Assembly (NCBI RefSeq): GCF_000737695.1
Contig: NZ_JPRM01000040.1
Location: 1-55,622 of the forward strand
Length of the DNA stretch: 55,622 bases
Source: Flavobacterium hydatis
Lineage (GTDB): Bacteria; Bacteroidota; Bacteroidia; Flavobacteriales; Flavobacteriaceae
Direction of reading: 5' to 3'
Part shown: in pieces, positions 45,267 through 54,282 of the stretch
Layout of the letters: every line of letters begins with the position of its first letter
Position numbering within the stretch: position 1 is the stretch's first letter
The notes under the pieces: model-generated
Seen by the model: only the letters and a program-made list of their open reading frames with translations
Told to the model about the DNA's origin: nothing
The model's database searches: none
Translations under genes and position numbers: made by a program

Positions 45267-45965
45267 ATGAATAATACATTTTCTGGCAGCAGCCAAATAG
45301 GAGTAGTATCTACTTTTTCGGATCTTGTACATACCAGTTTCAAGGGAGAAATGAACGCACTATGCTGGCACAGAAATCTGGATGGCGATTTTAATGAGAT
45401 TGTAGCACAGTTATCTCTAAAAGAAAACATAACCGAAGTTTTTCCTGAAGATTTAATCGCTCTCCAACTATCAGAAAAGGGGAGTATAGCAAGGGAAATA
45501 ATCTTAAATGATTTGCAATTATTAGCTGACTTTGGAGCTTCACCGTCTCTTAATTTACTGAAGTGTTATGATCGTGATGATGAATTTGATTTCATATCTA
45601 CCGATGTGTATTCGTTTCATGTAGATCGTTCGCCCATTGCAACAGATACTTTTTTATGTACCTATCACGGAGCAGCAAGCGATATTGTTTCTAATTCGCA
45701 GACGGAACAAAAAATTCTAATTCCTGAAATTCGAGCAAAATTAAAAGAGTTGCATGATGAACCAGAAGAAGATTTCGAAGACTTCTTGAAGGAAAATTAT
45801 TTTGATTTGCATTATCAGATAAATGAGGGTGCAGAACCAATTAATTTAGGGTTAGGGAATCTTTGGCGACTGGCGGTAGATCATCCAAAACAAGAAGTAC
45901 TCCCTTGTATTCATAGGGCACCAATAGAAAATGATGGCGAATATCGGTTGTTGTTGATTTGTTAA
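45267..45965 (+). CDS. DUF1826 family protein
   Basis: A 232-residue soluble protein matching my memory of DUF1826: the central FHVDRSPIATDTFLCTYHGAA (about residues 121-141) corresponds to the family HxD...TYxGxG region, and the end CIHRAPIENDGEYRLLLIC to the iHRSP...RLLLT block. The His and Cys residues in these blocks suggest metal binding. In proteobacteria the family is often found near zinc-uptake or CobW genes, but no such genes are here. A remnant of a second copy lies at 47831-47878. Confidence 0.7.
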   Translation: MNNTFSGSSQIGVVSTFSDLVHTSFKGEMNALCWHRNLDGDFNEIVAQLSLKENITEVFPEDLIALQLSEKGSIAREIILNDLQLLADFGASPSLNLLKCYDRDDEFDFISTDVYSFHVDRSPIATDTFLCTYHGAASDIVSNSQTEQKILIPEIRAKLKELHDEPEEDFEDFLKENYFDLHYQINEGAEPINLGLGNLWRLAVDHPKQEVLPCIHRAPIENDGEYRLLLIC

Positions 45966-46245
45966 TGAACTATGTTATATAAAATATTTAACTGCTCAAG
46001 AAGAGATGATAATGTTATTATCAGTAGGATGATTCAGGAAGCTTAAGAAATAGATCTTTTACTTTTCTTGTAACAGGAAAGTAGAATAATTGATATGGAA
46101 ATGTTTTAGATTCTGTTGTGTCTGGAGTTAAGTTTTTGAGTTGACTTTTCTTTAATTTTATTACATTTATAATAAACTAGATGATTAATTTACTTTAACA
46201 CAATTGATTATTTATATCCTGAATATTTTTAATTAAACAAAAGCA

Positions 46246-46767
46246 ATGAAACTCAAAGGCGAAGAAAAAACATTTTGGTGGCATTTTTGTCAAATCAATG
46301 ACTCTAAAGATATTCCTCTAGAAGTGTCTGTAGTTGCCGGAGTAGATGATCAGGACTATAATGACGATTATTTTGCAATGCTTACTGACAAAATAAAAAT
46401 CATTCATTCTATATACCTAAAAGATACTGCCATTACAGATGAAGGTGTAAAACATATCTCCAAAGTGCAGCAGCTGAAAAGCCTCACGCTCATGAAACAC
46501 CCGAAAATTACAAAAGCTAGTTTACCTTACTTAAATCAACTTACAGAATTGGAATATCTGGATATTTGGCGAACGGAGATTATTTTGGAAGATTTGGTTG
46601 CCCTGAATCAATTGAAAAATCTAAAAAAGGTTTATGTTTCATCTTTAGCAGAAATTGATGATTCTTTTCCTGAGCTCGAGAATGAACAGATTTTGGAACA
46701 GATAATCGTGCTGGAAGAACTGTTTCCTGATTGCACATTCTATGTGGATCATAAAGAATATCGATAG
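46246..46767 (+). CDS. Small leucine-rich-repeat-like protein
   Basis: A 173-residue cytoplasmic protein. The region from about residue 60 to 150 has LRR-like units: IHSIYLKDTAITDEGVKHIS, QLKSLTLMKHPKITKASLPYL, LEYLDIWRTEIILEDLVALN and NLKKVYVSSLAEID. There is no signal peptide and no effector domain. LRR proteins of this size may serve in protein binding, including as immunity proteins; no partner is visible. It is followed by a terminator and stands alone. Confidence 0.65.
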   Translation: MKLKGEEKTFWWHFCQINDSKDIPLEVSVVAGVDDQDYNDDYFAMLTDKIKIIHSIYLKDTAITDEGVKHISKVQQLKSLTLMKHPKITKASLPYLNQLTELEYLDIWRTEIILEDLVALNQLKNLKKVYVSSLAEIDDSFPELENEQILEQIIVLEELFPDCTFYVDHKEYR

Positions 46768-46823
46768 GAATTAAGTAAATTTAGTTTGTTACTGATTAAA
46801 TAGCTCAAAAAATATAAAAGAAG

Positions 46824-46848
46824 CCCATTTCTAATGAAATGGGTTTTT
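46824..46848 (+). terminator. Terminator after the LRR-like gene
   Basis: CCCATTTC (46824-46831), loop TAAT and GAAATGGG (46836-46843), followed by TTTTT. Confidence 0.8.
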
Positions 46849-47195
46849 CAGTTTGTGAGCTCGACGGTAAATTTTTCAAAACATTTCATGTAGGATTTGA
46901 AGAAATCGGTATACCGCATTTAAGGTGCAAAAAAGGTTGTTTTTTTAATCTTATAGCTGATATAGTCAAAAGTACCTTAATGTGATGTTTTTATGCCTTT
47001 TTATAGATATTTTTTTATCTATCCTTGTGCTCTGTTAAACAAATAGAATAATGAGATTAGAATTAGATGGATTCTTAGTACTAGTCTCATAAATAACCTT
47101 TGCGGGGAAAAGAACAGTTTTAGGAATTGTTTCATGCAATTTTGATATGCAAAAGGTTAGCTTAATTATTAGTATAAACAATTAAATAAATACTT
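46849..47195. other. Intergenic region before the DUF4822-like lipoprotein gene
   Basis: About 350 AT-rich bases with no supported gene. A promoter-like TAACCTTTG (47094-47102), one base longer than TAnnTTTG, is the only signal seen. Confidence 0.35.
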
Positions 47196-47711
47196 ATGAA
47201 AAAAATGATGAATTTAAAAAGAAGAAAGTATGCTTATGCATCTATGTTTGCCAGTATTCTATTTATGTCTGTTTCTTGTAGTTCAGATGATGATGTTCAG
47301 ATTGTACCACCTGTGCAAACTCCTGGTCAAATAATAACTTCTACCAGATGGCAAACTACTGAAGTTTTTGTAAATGGAGGAACAGAGAATAAAATAGCTG
47401 ATTATCCGGGTACAGTTAGTGTTTCGACTTGGAAATTGGCAGCGGGAGAAACCAATTCAGGTACATTTGAGTTTAGAAATGTAAATGACCCTGAGGGAAC
47501 TCCAAGAGCGCAAGGAGCTTTTGAGTTAAGAGATGGTATCCGGATATTAACTTTTCCTAATGGTAGTACCGCATTGGCAACCATGACAAGGCTTGACAGT
47601 GGAGTTAATGAATATACACAATCTCTTCCGGAGCAAGTTAACGGAGTTCCGGTACAACCACAAAATATGGTTATTGTACGTGTAATACACAAACCTTATC
47701 CTTTGAAATAA
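47196..47711 (+). CDS. Surface lipoprotein, DUF4822-like
   Basis: A 171-residue lipoprotein: basic N-terminus, hydrophobic stretch and lipobox SVSC (Cys at about residue 28), followed by SSDDD. Acidic residues directly after the lipidated Cys form the export signal that takes Bacteroidota lipoproteins to the cell surface. The body starts TPGQIITSTRWQTTEVF and has a beta-rich pattern of about 130 residues, resembling DUF4822 from memory. It has its own terminator. ATG 47205 or 47208 would also be acceptable starts. Confidence 0.65.
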   Translation: MKKMMNLKRRKYAYASMFASILFMSVSCSSDDDVQIVPPVQTPGQIITSTRWQTTEVFVNGGTENKIADYPGTVSVSTWKLAAGETNSGTFEFRNVNDPEGTPRAQGAFELRDGIRILTFPNGSTALATMTRLDSGVNEYTQSLPEQVNGVPVQPQNMVIVRVIHKPYPLK

Positions 47712-47789
47712 TAAAAAAAATAACTTGTAGTAAATTATTTCAAAGTTTTATTATCTCATTTTAGCTACTTAAGTAGTTAATTATATTAA

Positions 47790-47825
47790 AAAAAGCCGCC
47801 TAAGTTAATTTTTAGGTGGCTTTTT
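47790..47825 (+). terminator. Terminator after the DUF4822-like gene
   Basis: AAAAAGCCGCCTAA (47790-47803) pairs with TTAGGTGGCTTTTT (47812-47825), with one G-T pair. Confidence 0.8.
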
Positions 47826-47830
47826 GGTTT

Positions 47831-47878
47831 TTTGTACATACCAATATTAAAGGAGAAATGAATGCATTATGCTGGTAA
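47831..47878 (+). pseudogene. Fragment of a DUF1826 gene
   Basis: This stretch translates as FVHTNIKGEMNALCW followed by a stop, matching residues 20-34 of the intact DUF1826 protein (LVHTSFKGEMNALCW) with about 38 of 45 bases identical to 45324-45368. It directly follows a terminator. Nothing else of the gene remains nearby. Confidence 0.65.
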
Positions 47879-47891
47879 GATATATTTAACT

Positions 47892-47899
47892 TAATTTTG
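47892..47899 (+). promoter_or_regulatory. -7 element TAATTTTG upstream of the split PTH2-like gene
   Basis: Exact TAnnTTTG match about 80 bases before ATG 47979. Confidence 0.4.
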
Positions 47900-47978
47900 T
47901 TTGTATTAAAACATCTTTTAATTGATTAAACCTAAGATAAAATGATAGGGTAATCATCATCTTTATAAAGCTTAACAT

Positions 47979-48301
47979 ATGAAAATGTACATTATCGTGA
48001 AAGATAATATTCCAGATAAAATGGTTCCAGTAATATCAGCGCACGCATCATTGGCTTGTTACAAAAAATTTGAAGAAAATGAGAAAATGAGAATATGATA
48101 CAATGGATAAATGGGATATTTAAAAAAGTCGTTTGCCTAGTGAATGAAATAGAATTTGAAAAACTTAAAAATGAAACTGATTTTGTAGTGCTTACAGAAT
48201 CTTCACTTGACAACAAGGAAGTTTGTTTGGCATTTTGCCCTAGAGAGGAATACTCAAAAAAGTTTAAGTTTCTAAAAATGTGGACACCACAAAACATCTA
48301 A
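47979..48301 (+). pseudogene. PTH2-like (peptidyl-tRNA hydrolase 2 family) gene split by a frameshift
   Basis: Frame one (47979-48098) encodes 39 residues, MKMYIIVKDNIPDKMVPVIS then AHASLACYKKF, which match the first strand and helix of the PTH2 fold. Frame two (48095-48301) encodes 68 residues with WINGIFKKVVCLVNEIEFEK, VVLTESSLDNKEVCLAFCP and a final FLKMWTPQNI, the rest of the domain. The junction is an ATGA overlap, so the halves could be translated by coupling, but a simple frameshift mutation or sequencing error is more likely. PTH2 enzymes release peptides from stalled tRNA; related small proteins of unknown role are frequent. Confidence 0.6.
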
Positions 48302-48437
48302 AATAGAAAATATTATAATAATCTGCCTGAAGAAAAAAATAAGGACTCTGTATTTAATCTACCAAAGTATCGAAGAATTTGAACAAATTACTAATTATAA
48401 AAACGTAGCTGGTAATGGGGAATAGATATGATAAGTT

Positions 48438-48528
48438 GCATTCTTGAAAACAGAAAAAAACTGATACAATACTAATGTTTTTTCTATATTTGTTTCTAAC
48501 CTAATGGAAGTTTTTGCAGAGACTGACC
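48438..48528 (+). repeat. Duplicated promoter/leader module, copy 2
   Basis: Matches 42796-42886 at most positions, including the exact -7 element TATATTTG (48485-48492), TTTCTAACC and AATGGAAGTTTTT. It ends 53 bases before ATG 48582. Confidence 0.7.
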
Positions 48529-48581
48529 TTGTATGAGAGTAATACAAAACGGCGTAAAAAAACTTTTAAATATCTTAAAAT

Positions 48582-49412
48582 ATGAAATTAAAATTACTAT
48601 TATCTTTATTATTTATGACTCAAATATCTTTTAGTCAAAAAAAAATAACCGACTTAGAGAAAATGAATTTGAAAGGTGATATTGTCTCAATAAAAACAAT
48701 CGAAAAAAAGATGCCTTCAATAATAGTAGAAGGCTCGGATTTCAATTCTCGTAAAGAAATTAATTTTTATGTTTTTAATAAAAATGGATATATAATTGAA
48801 GAGAAAAGTATTGTAAGAGATCAATTTGATTCAAAGAAAAAAAAGTATTATAACTCTTTAAACCAAATATCAAAAGTAGAAACGTATGATTCAGAAGATA
48901 ACCTTGAATTAGATAAAAATTTTGAATATGAATACGATAATAATGGAGAAATAAATAAAATCACATATTCAAATAGCCCAAGTGTATATAGAAATGAATT
49001 AATAAAAAAGGGAAATATTAAAACATTTATACGGTTTGAGTTTAATGATGAAAAAGTAGAGTCAAAAACCTTTGAAAGGATTGAAAATGAAAAAGGAAAA
49101 GTAATTGAAGATAATTATTATATAAGAGATAAACTTTATAGTAAAACTTTGCAATCATATGATATAAAAGGGCTGTTGTCAAGAAAAAAATATTCTCAAT
49201 ATTGGAATGGAAAAGAAACTATTAATATTGAAGAATATTTATATAATAAAAATAATGATATAATTAAAATCACAACACTTGATGAAAATAATAACATTGT
49301 TAATGAAGAAAATGTGATTTATGTTTATGATAAAAAAGGGAATTGGATTCGAAAAGATTCTCAAGGATCTGAAATAATTACAACAGAAAGAAATATAGAT
49401 TACATAAAGTAA
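48582..49412 (+). CDS. Exported protein with YD-like repeat units
   Basis: A 276-residue protein with a signal peptide (MKLKLLLSLLFMTQISFS) and a chain of short beta-strand units, such as FEYEYDNNGEINKITY, YDIKGLLSRKKYS and YVYDKKGNWIRKD. These resemble the YD/RHS-type or YwqK-like strand repeats common in secreted Bacteroidota proteins. It is far too short to form an RHS cage, and no toxin domain is visible. Strongly A-rich codon use. It shares its promoter module with the gene at 42933. Function unknown. Confidence 0.65.
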   Translation: MKLKLLLSLLFMTQISFSQKKITDLEKMNLKGDIVSIKTIEKKMPSIIVEGSDFNSRKEINFYVFNKNGYIIEEKSIVRDQFDSKKKKYYNSLNQISKVETYDSEDNLELDKNFEYEYDNNGEINKITYSNSPSVYRNELIKKGNIKTFIRFEFNDEKVESKTFERIENEKGKVIEDNYYIRDKLYSKTLQSYDIKGLLSRKKYSQYWNGKETINIEEYLYNKNNDIIKITTLDENNNIVNEENVIYVYDKKGNWIRKDSQGSEIITTERNIDYIK

Positions 49413-49578
49413 GCCGATCATCAAAAAGTTAAATCTGAGTATTGTCAAATTAAAAATCGACTAGAAATTAAACTTAATGACATTTTAGATGATAAACAAA
49501 GTATTGAAAGACTGTTAAATGTGTGGATTGATACACTACTACAGCTGAATTTTAGTTACATTAATTCTAACATTATAG

Positions 49579-49621
49579 AAAAAAAGCCACCTCAGGAATT
49601 AGAACTGAGATGGCTTTTTTG
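49579..49621. terminator. Bidirectional terminator between convergent genes
   Basis: AAAAAAGCCACCTCAG (49580-49595) pairs with CTGAGATGGCTTTTTT (49605-49620), with one mismatch and A/T runs on both sides. It can serve the plus-strand gene ending at 49412 and the minus-strand operon ending at 49662. Confidence 0.8.
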
Positions 49622-49661
49622 TTTATCCTAACGGATTTTTTTAAATAAACTTATTTTAAAC

Positions 49662-51422
49662 CTAACATAAACTCCATTCTTCATTCAGGAATTCATCCTC
49701 TCCAGGTTCATCTGTTTTATAAGCAATTGCTTCTGGAATTGATGTTTTAGGTATGTTTACATGTACAATGGTATTTTCTTTGATGTTCTCAAGTTGTTCC
49801 AAAACGGCTTTGAGTTCGTTGAGAGTGTTGACTTCAAAACCTTTGCCTCCAAATACATCAACGAGTTTTGCATATTTCCAACGATGCATTTCATTGTAAT
49901 CATAAACGTTGTTTAAATCGGGAACGCTATATTCAACCTTGTCTTCACCACGAAACGGATTCGGATTAACAAGCATTTGTTCAATACCATAAATACCATT
50001 ATCCAAAACAAAAACAATGGTGTCGTGTTTCAGTTTATTCTGCGTAGATATAGCCTGACAAGTTTCCTGAAAAGCACCGTCGCCCACAAATACGACCGCC
50101 CTTTTATCAGGCCTTGCACATTTTATTCCGGTTGCTGCAGGAACAGAATAACCTATCGAAAGCCATGATGCTTGCGCTACGAATCCGTTAGGTTCTTCAA
50201 TACGAATGCCTTGGGCGCCCAATAAAGGGAAACCCGCATCGGCAACCACTATATGTCTCTTGTCTATAAAATCATTGATTCGGCTGAAAAATGTATCATA
50301 AGTAAGTTCTTGTTGTCCTTTTTTCAGCATGCTGTTATTAGCGAGAAAAAATGATTCAGGAAGTATTTCTGTATCATACATTTCGTAAGCACTAAAAGTA
50401 ACTTTGGTAAGTTCTTCTTGCAGGAATATCATAAAATCTCTTAGCGACACATTGGCTATATAAGAAGCACCAATCCTTACACCACTGTGATTGGCAAGTA
50501 CCGTATCTTCTTTCCATACATCAAAACCACCTAGATTTTTACCTGTAGTCCATACGCCAAGGCCAATTTTTAGTTGAGCTTTTTCAAATCGTTCCTTGAC
50601 ATCTTTTGGCGATGCCTTACCATTAAAAACACCTCTGAACTTAGGATGATTTTCGGATACGATTGATTTACCGAGTATAGAGGTCACAAATTCTGTATCG
50701 GTAGTTTCAATCAGATCCAGGAATTCGTCTTGAATACCGTAGCGCTGTATCTCAATGCCACCCCAGAAAATAATTTCTTTTCCTTTTGCCATTTTAGCTA
50801 CTCTTTGAGCAGCCTTGCGTGCACTTGTCTGGCATTTAGATGCTTCTCTTTCTACTAATGGAGCGATAGGAGGGTCGCATTCCATTCGCCATGCATCTTC
50901 AAAAACTTCAAGATAAACCGGTCTTCCGTATAAAATACAGGCATTTAGCACGGAATCAATTTTATAAGGAGCATCAGATGCTCCTGTAACTTGTTCTGCA
51001 GCAACAGTAACGTTTCGAAACACATTGATATTACTGTACATATCACCAGTCATATGTGATGCCAGCATGCCCTGAACAAGGCTTCGTTGCTGATCTTTGT
51101 TTGTCGGAGCTCCATTAATGACAAGCACGGGGCAGTGTTCTACATAAGAACCTGCAACCGAATTAAGCAGCGTAAATGCTCCCACGCCATAGGTTACTGC
51201 TACAGCAGCGAAACCGTTCTGACGTGCGTAGGCATCTGTACAATGCCCCGCATTTATTTCATTTGTGTCGTTAACGATTTTAATTCTTGCGTTTTTATCT
51301 TCTTGAATAGTATTTAAAAACGGCGCGGTATAATTGCCTGCAATTCCAAATAAATGAGTTAGTCCTAATTGTTCCAGACGTATTTGCAGGTATTTTGCAA
51401 CGGTGATTTTTTGCTCTGACAT
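49662..51422 (-). CDS. Thiamine-pyrophosphate-dependent 2-oxoacid decarboxylase (PDC/IPDC-like)
   Basis: A 586-residue three-domain ThDP enzyme of the pyruvate/indolepyruvate decarboxylase type, which turns a 2-oxoacid into an aldehyde plus CO2. The N-terminal Pyr domain has the cofactor-activating Glu55 (NDTNEINAGH). The PP domain has the ThDP/Mg motif GDGAFQETCQAIS (about residues 445-457), closed by LDNGIYGIE. Classical decarboxylases carry a His-His pair near residue 114; here the place reads ASHMTGDMYS (His123 only), so substrate handling may differ. It lies one base downstream of a flavin amine oxidase gene on the same strand, which implies coupled action: amino acid to 2-oxoacid to aldehyde. 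Confidence 0.85.
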   Translation of the reverse strand: MSEQKITVAKYLQIRLEQLGLTHLFGIAGNYTAPFLNTIQEDKNARIKIVNDTNEINAGHCTDAYARQNGFAAVAVTYGVGAFTLLNSVAGSYVEHCPVLVINGAPTNKDQQRSLVQGMLASHMTGDMYSNINVFRNVTVAAEQVTGASDAPYKIDSVLNACILYGRPVYLEVFEDAWRMECDPPIAPLVEREASKCQTSARKAAQRVAKMAKGKEIIFWGGIEIQRYGIQDEFLDLIETTDTEFVTSILGKSIVSENHPKFRGVFNGKASPKDVKERFEKAQLKIGLGVWTTGKNLGGFDVWKEDTVLANHSGVRIGASYIANVSLRDFMIFLQEELTKVTFSAYEMYDTEILPESFFLANNSMLKKGQQELTYDTFFSRINDFIDKRHIVVADAGFPLLGAQGIRIEEPNGFVAQASWLSIGYSVPAATGIKCARPDKRAVVFVGDGAFQETCQAISTQNKLKHDTIVFVLDNGIYGIEQMLVNPNPFRGEDKVEYSVPDLNNVYDYNEMHRWKYAKLVDVFGGKGFEVNTLNELKAVLEQLENIKENTIVHVNIPKTSIPEAIAYKTDEPGEDEFLNEEWSLC

Positions 51423-51423
51423 C

Positions 51424-53142
51424 TTAAATTGGGTTATTCAGGTTACCGATATTTCCGTTGACTTCGAGCGCGGTACGGATTCCAGATTCGATGGCGCCTT
51501 CAATCCAGGCATGTTTCAGGGAAGTATGCTCTCCAGCAAAATGTGCTTTTCCATCCCATTCGGTTGAGATGATATGTCGTTGCAATAAGTTTAACTGTCC
51601 TGGGTTAAATATTGCTGCTTCGCCATAAGCATAAGGATCACGCATCCAGCTTTGTGTTGCGCCACCTATTAATTTTCCGCCCTTTTTTTTATAGTCCTTA
51701 ATGCTCGAGCTAATTACTGCAAGATTTATAATGCGCTGCTGTTCTTCCTCATCATCAGAGTGCATGATAGCCAGATTTTTAAGCGCATAAAAATACCTGT
51801 CATCGTCATCCATAGAATCCCAGCGGCTTGCTTCGTCTGACCAGCAATAAGATGCCAACACAACACCATGCCCTTTAGCTCCTAAATCATTACTCGGATA
51901 ATAGGTAAAACGGTTCGAGAAATCAGTAATTGTACCACCGCCAACAATATTATAAGGAGGTTCCTGCCACCATTTTTCTCGAAACTCGAGTAATATTTTA
52001 GTAGCAGAATCGTAGTGCAGTTCTCGGATTGCTTTTCTTTTTTGCTGATCAAATTGTGGTGTTACATACACATGCCTTAATGCCGAAAAAGGTATGGTGA
52101 CAATTATTTCATCAAATTCCAGATCATTAACTGGCGTTTTTAATGCTTTGAATCCTGCGTCTTCATAATACTGAGGATCACGCTTTATTTCAATATCTAC
52201 TTCTATCTTTACCTTGTCGTTAACGAGCATCATTTTGGTCATTCTGCAATCAAAATAGGTGTTTTCCTCGAGACTATAAGCTTTAAAAAATGCATTTGGC
52301 AGCAAGTCGCTTCCGCCCACAATTTCCTTAAACGTAGTAGTGTCCTTGATGATATTTTGTTCAATAAAACTCTGGATAAAATCATAGGCCATTCTGGACT
52401 CTAGATTTTGCATTACTCCAATCATTTCTATGGCATTTTCTGAATACTCTGAATTTTCCTTTAAGAAACGACGCATCGAATATTCTCCGTAACGCTCAAT
52501 AAGCAAAGGCCAGTTTTCCTCAGGATTTTTTGCAATAAAATCCTTAAGCGGATCAATGAGAGCGGCCATTAACTCGTCGGCACGCTTATTTTCGCTGCTG
52601 TCCAGATTAAAGTCTAGTAGTTTGTTTACATCGACCTTAGCTCCATCTTTTCGGATATATTCATTCTGCACAACACGTTTGCGGTTAACGTAGAAAAGGG
52701 AATTTCTAGTATCCTTCGGTTCATGATCAGTTAAGCCTGCCTGATATGCGATTGCCTGTTCTTTATCGACAGATTTATAATAAAAAGGTTCAGTTTTGAG
52801 CCCGAGTTTTTTAATGTATTTGAGCACCATTTTGTGTATGGTCGGGATACGCATTGCACCCGCTTCACCATAAACACTGTCGTCTTCAAAATATTTTTTG
52901 TCTTTAGAATTCCTGAAAGTCTTGATCCTGCCACCAACACGGGTGTTTGATTCGACTATTGTAACATTATGTCCAGCCTCTTTTAGCATTGCTGCGGCTA
53001 CCATTCCGGCCATTCCGGCACCAATGATTAATACGTCTTTTGGTTTATCCGTACATGGGATTCCCCCGTCAATGTATTTTAAGTAGTCTTGGATAATGAC
53101 GTCGTTGTCTTCGTCAAGTAAGCCGTGTAAATAGTTTTCCAT
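51424..53142 (-). CDS. FAD-dependent amine oxidase (L-amino-acid oxidase-like)
   Basis: A 572-residue flavoprotein of the monoamine oxidase/L-amino-acid oxidase family. The Rossmann motif VLIIGAGMAGMVAAAMLKEA (about residues 37-56), VGGRIKTF, and GEAGAMRIP (about 92-100) bind FAD. The C-terminal HFAGEHTSLKHAWIEGAIES closes the flavin site with the usual G-E pair. No signal peptide is present, so it acts in the cytoplasm, with H2O2 as expected by-product. The GAMRIP segment is typical of L-amino-acid oxidases and tryptophan 2-monooxygenase. The next gene, one base away, encodes a 2-oxoacid decarboxylase, favouring an oxidase that delivers a 2-oxoacid. Aromatic substrates are plausible but unproven. 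Confidence 0.87.
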   Translation of the reverse strand: MENYLHGLLDEDNDVIIQDYLKYIDGGIPCTDKPKDVLIIGAGMAGMVAAAMLKEAGHNVTIVESNTRVGGRIKTFRNSKDKKYFEDDSVYGEAGAMRIPTIHKMVLKYIKKLGLKTEPFYYKSVDKEQAIAYQAGLTDHEPKDTRNSLFYVNRKRVVQNEYIRKDGAKVDVNKLLDFNLDSSENKRADELMAALIDPLKDFIAKNPEENWPLLIERYGEYSMRRFLKENSEYSENAIEMIGVMQNLESRMAYDFIQSFIEQNIIKDTTTFKEIVGGSDLLPNAFFKAYSLEENTYFDCRMTKMMLVNDKVKIEVDIEIKRDPQYYEDAGFKALKTPVNDLEFDEIIVTIPFSALRHVYVTPQFDQQKRKAIRELHYDSATKILLEFREKWWQEPPYNIVGGGTITDFSNRFTYYPSNDLGAKGHGVVLASYCWSDEASRWDSMDDDDRYFYALKNLAIMHSDDEEEQQRIINLAVISSSIKDYKKKGGKLIGGATQSWMRDPYAYGEAAIFNPGQLNLLQRHIISTEWDGKAHFAGEHTSLKHAWIEGAIESGIRTALEVNGNIGNLNNPI

Positions 53143-53348
53143 GATTAGGTGGTTTAGTTATGGGTTTATTCTTTTATGAATAAAACTCTTTAACAAATAA
53201 ACTCAGTAAAATCCGGATTTTTAAGCGTAATTCTACCTGTTTTTATATTGTAGAATGCGGGATTTTTAATTCCCCAGATCAAAAACACTATTTTTTTATA
53301 ACGGCAATCACGTAAATAGGCAAGAGTAATCCATTAAAAAAAAGATAA

Positions 53349-54281
53349 TTAATTTACACACATACAATTACTTGGTCTATTTTTTAAATCAAATCCTATA
53401 GTCAACATGTGGGTTCCTGAATTATAATTTTGAAGTTGATTTAAACTAATATTAAATGAATAGGCAGCATAAAATTTATTTTGCCGAAATCCTATTAAAG
53501 GAGCAATTGAATTAGCCTTAAATGATTGATCTGCCAATAAACGTAGATTTACTCCTCCCCAAATATAATTTTCTCCTGTCATTTTTCGAATTTTAAGATT
53601 AAGGTCAAGGCTAGACCGACCATCACTTTCATATATTTGATAAAGAATAGATGGCTCATATTCTATAGAAGAAAATTTATTTTTTAAAAGAAATCCTGTA
53701 TATAAATAATAGTTTCTAATATTCATCGGTTCTTTTAAGATCGTAGGTTTTACAGTTTTATTTAAAATATTTACTGCATTAAAACTGATGAAAAAATTTT
53801 CTAAGCGATATAAAAAGCTTAAATCAAAATTTGAATTATTCACATTATAAGACTGAACACTTGGATCAGACGTGATGATGTCGGATATATCTATATTAAA
53901 ATTAGTAAATTTATAAGAAAGCCCAAATGACAAATACTGATTATTAAACTCAGATATAGTAATATGATGTGCATAAGTTAGCTGTCCTCCCTTTTGAGAA
54001 GTGTTTCTATTTTTATCATTAAAAAAAATAGCTCCAATACCTGAACGATCTGCAATTCTGGCATCAAAAGATAATGACTGTGTTTGTGGCGCATCTTTTA
54101 CTCCCAACCATTGTGCCTCGCCTGTAAGACGTATTTTATAGTATTCACCAATACCCGCGTAGGCTCCAGCAATGACAAAGGGATTATCTGCTAAATATTG
54201 ACTTGTTGGTGCGAGTTGTAATTCTTGCCCATAAGTGGGAAGAATAGTAATTATAAAAAGTAATAATAATATTTTTTTCAT
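53349..54281 (-). CDS. PorP/SprF-family type IX secretion-associated outer membrane protein
   Basis: A 310-residue protein with a signal peptide (MKKILLLLFIITILPTYGQ) and a beta-barrel pattern characteristic of PorP/SprF: the early YLADNPFVIAGAYAGIGEYY (about residues 29-48), GIGAIFFNDKNRNTSQKG (about 81-98) and repeated amphipathic strands. SprF-type proteins are paired with large adhesins and are needed for their display by the type IX system. The gene starts one base after the stop of an adhesin gene with a type B sorting domain, so this pair is the expected adhesin plus dedicated partner. Confidence 0.9.
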   Translation of the reverse strand: MKKILLLLFIITILPTYGQELQLAPTSQYLADNPFVIAGAYAGIGEYYKIRLTGEAQWLGVKDAPQTQSLSFDARIADRSGIGAIFFNDKNRNTSQKGGQLTYAHHITISEFNNQYLSFGLSYKFTNFNIDISDIITSDPSVQSYNVNNSNFDLSFLYRLENFFISFNAVNILNKTVKPTILKEPMNIRNYYLYTGFLLKNKFSSIEYEPSILYQIYESDGRSSLDLNLKIRKMTGENYIWGGVNLRLLADQSFKANSIAPLIGFRQNKFYAAYSFNISLNQLQNYNSGTHMLTIGFDLKNRPSNCMCVN

Positions 54282-54282
54282 T

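Noticed and set aside
45010..45279. 89-codon minus-strand frame in the gap before the DUF1826 gene
   Set aside because: It covers the non-coding repeat region and the DUF1826 promoter and has no recognisable domain.
45972..46046. 24-codon frame after the DUF1826 gene
   Set aside because: Too short and without supporting signals; may be chance or a decayed end.
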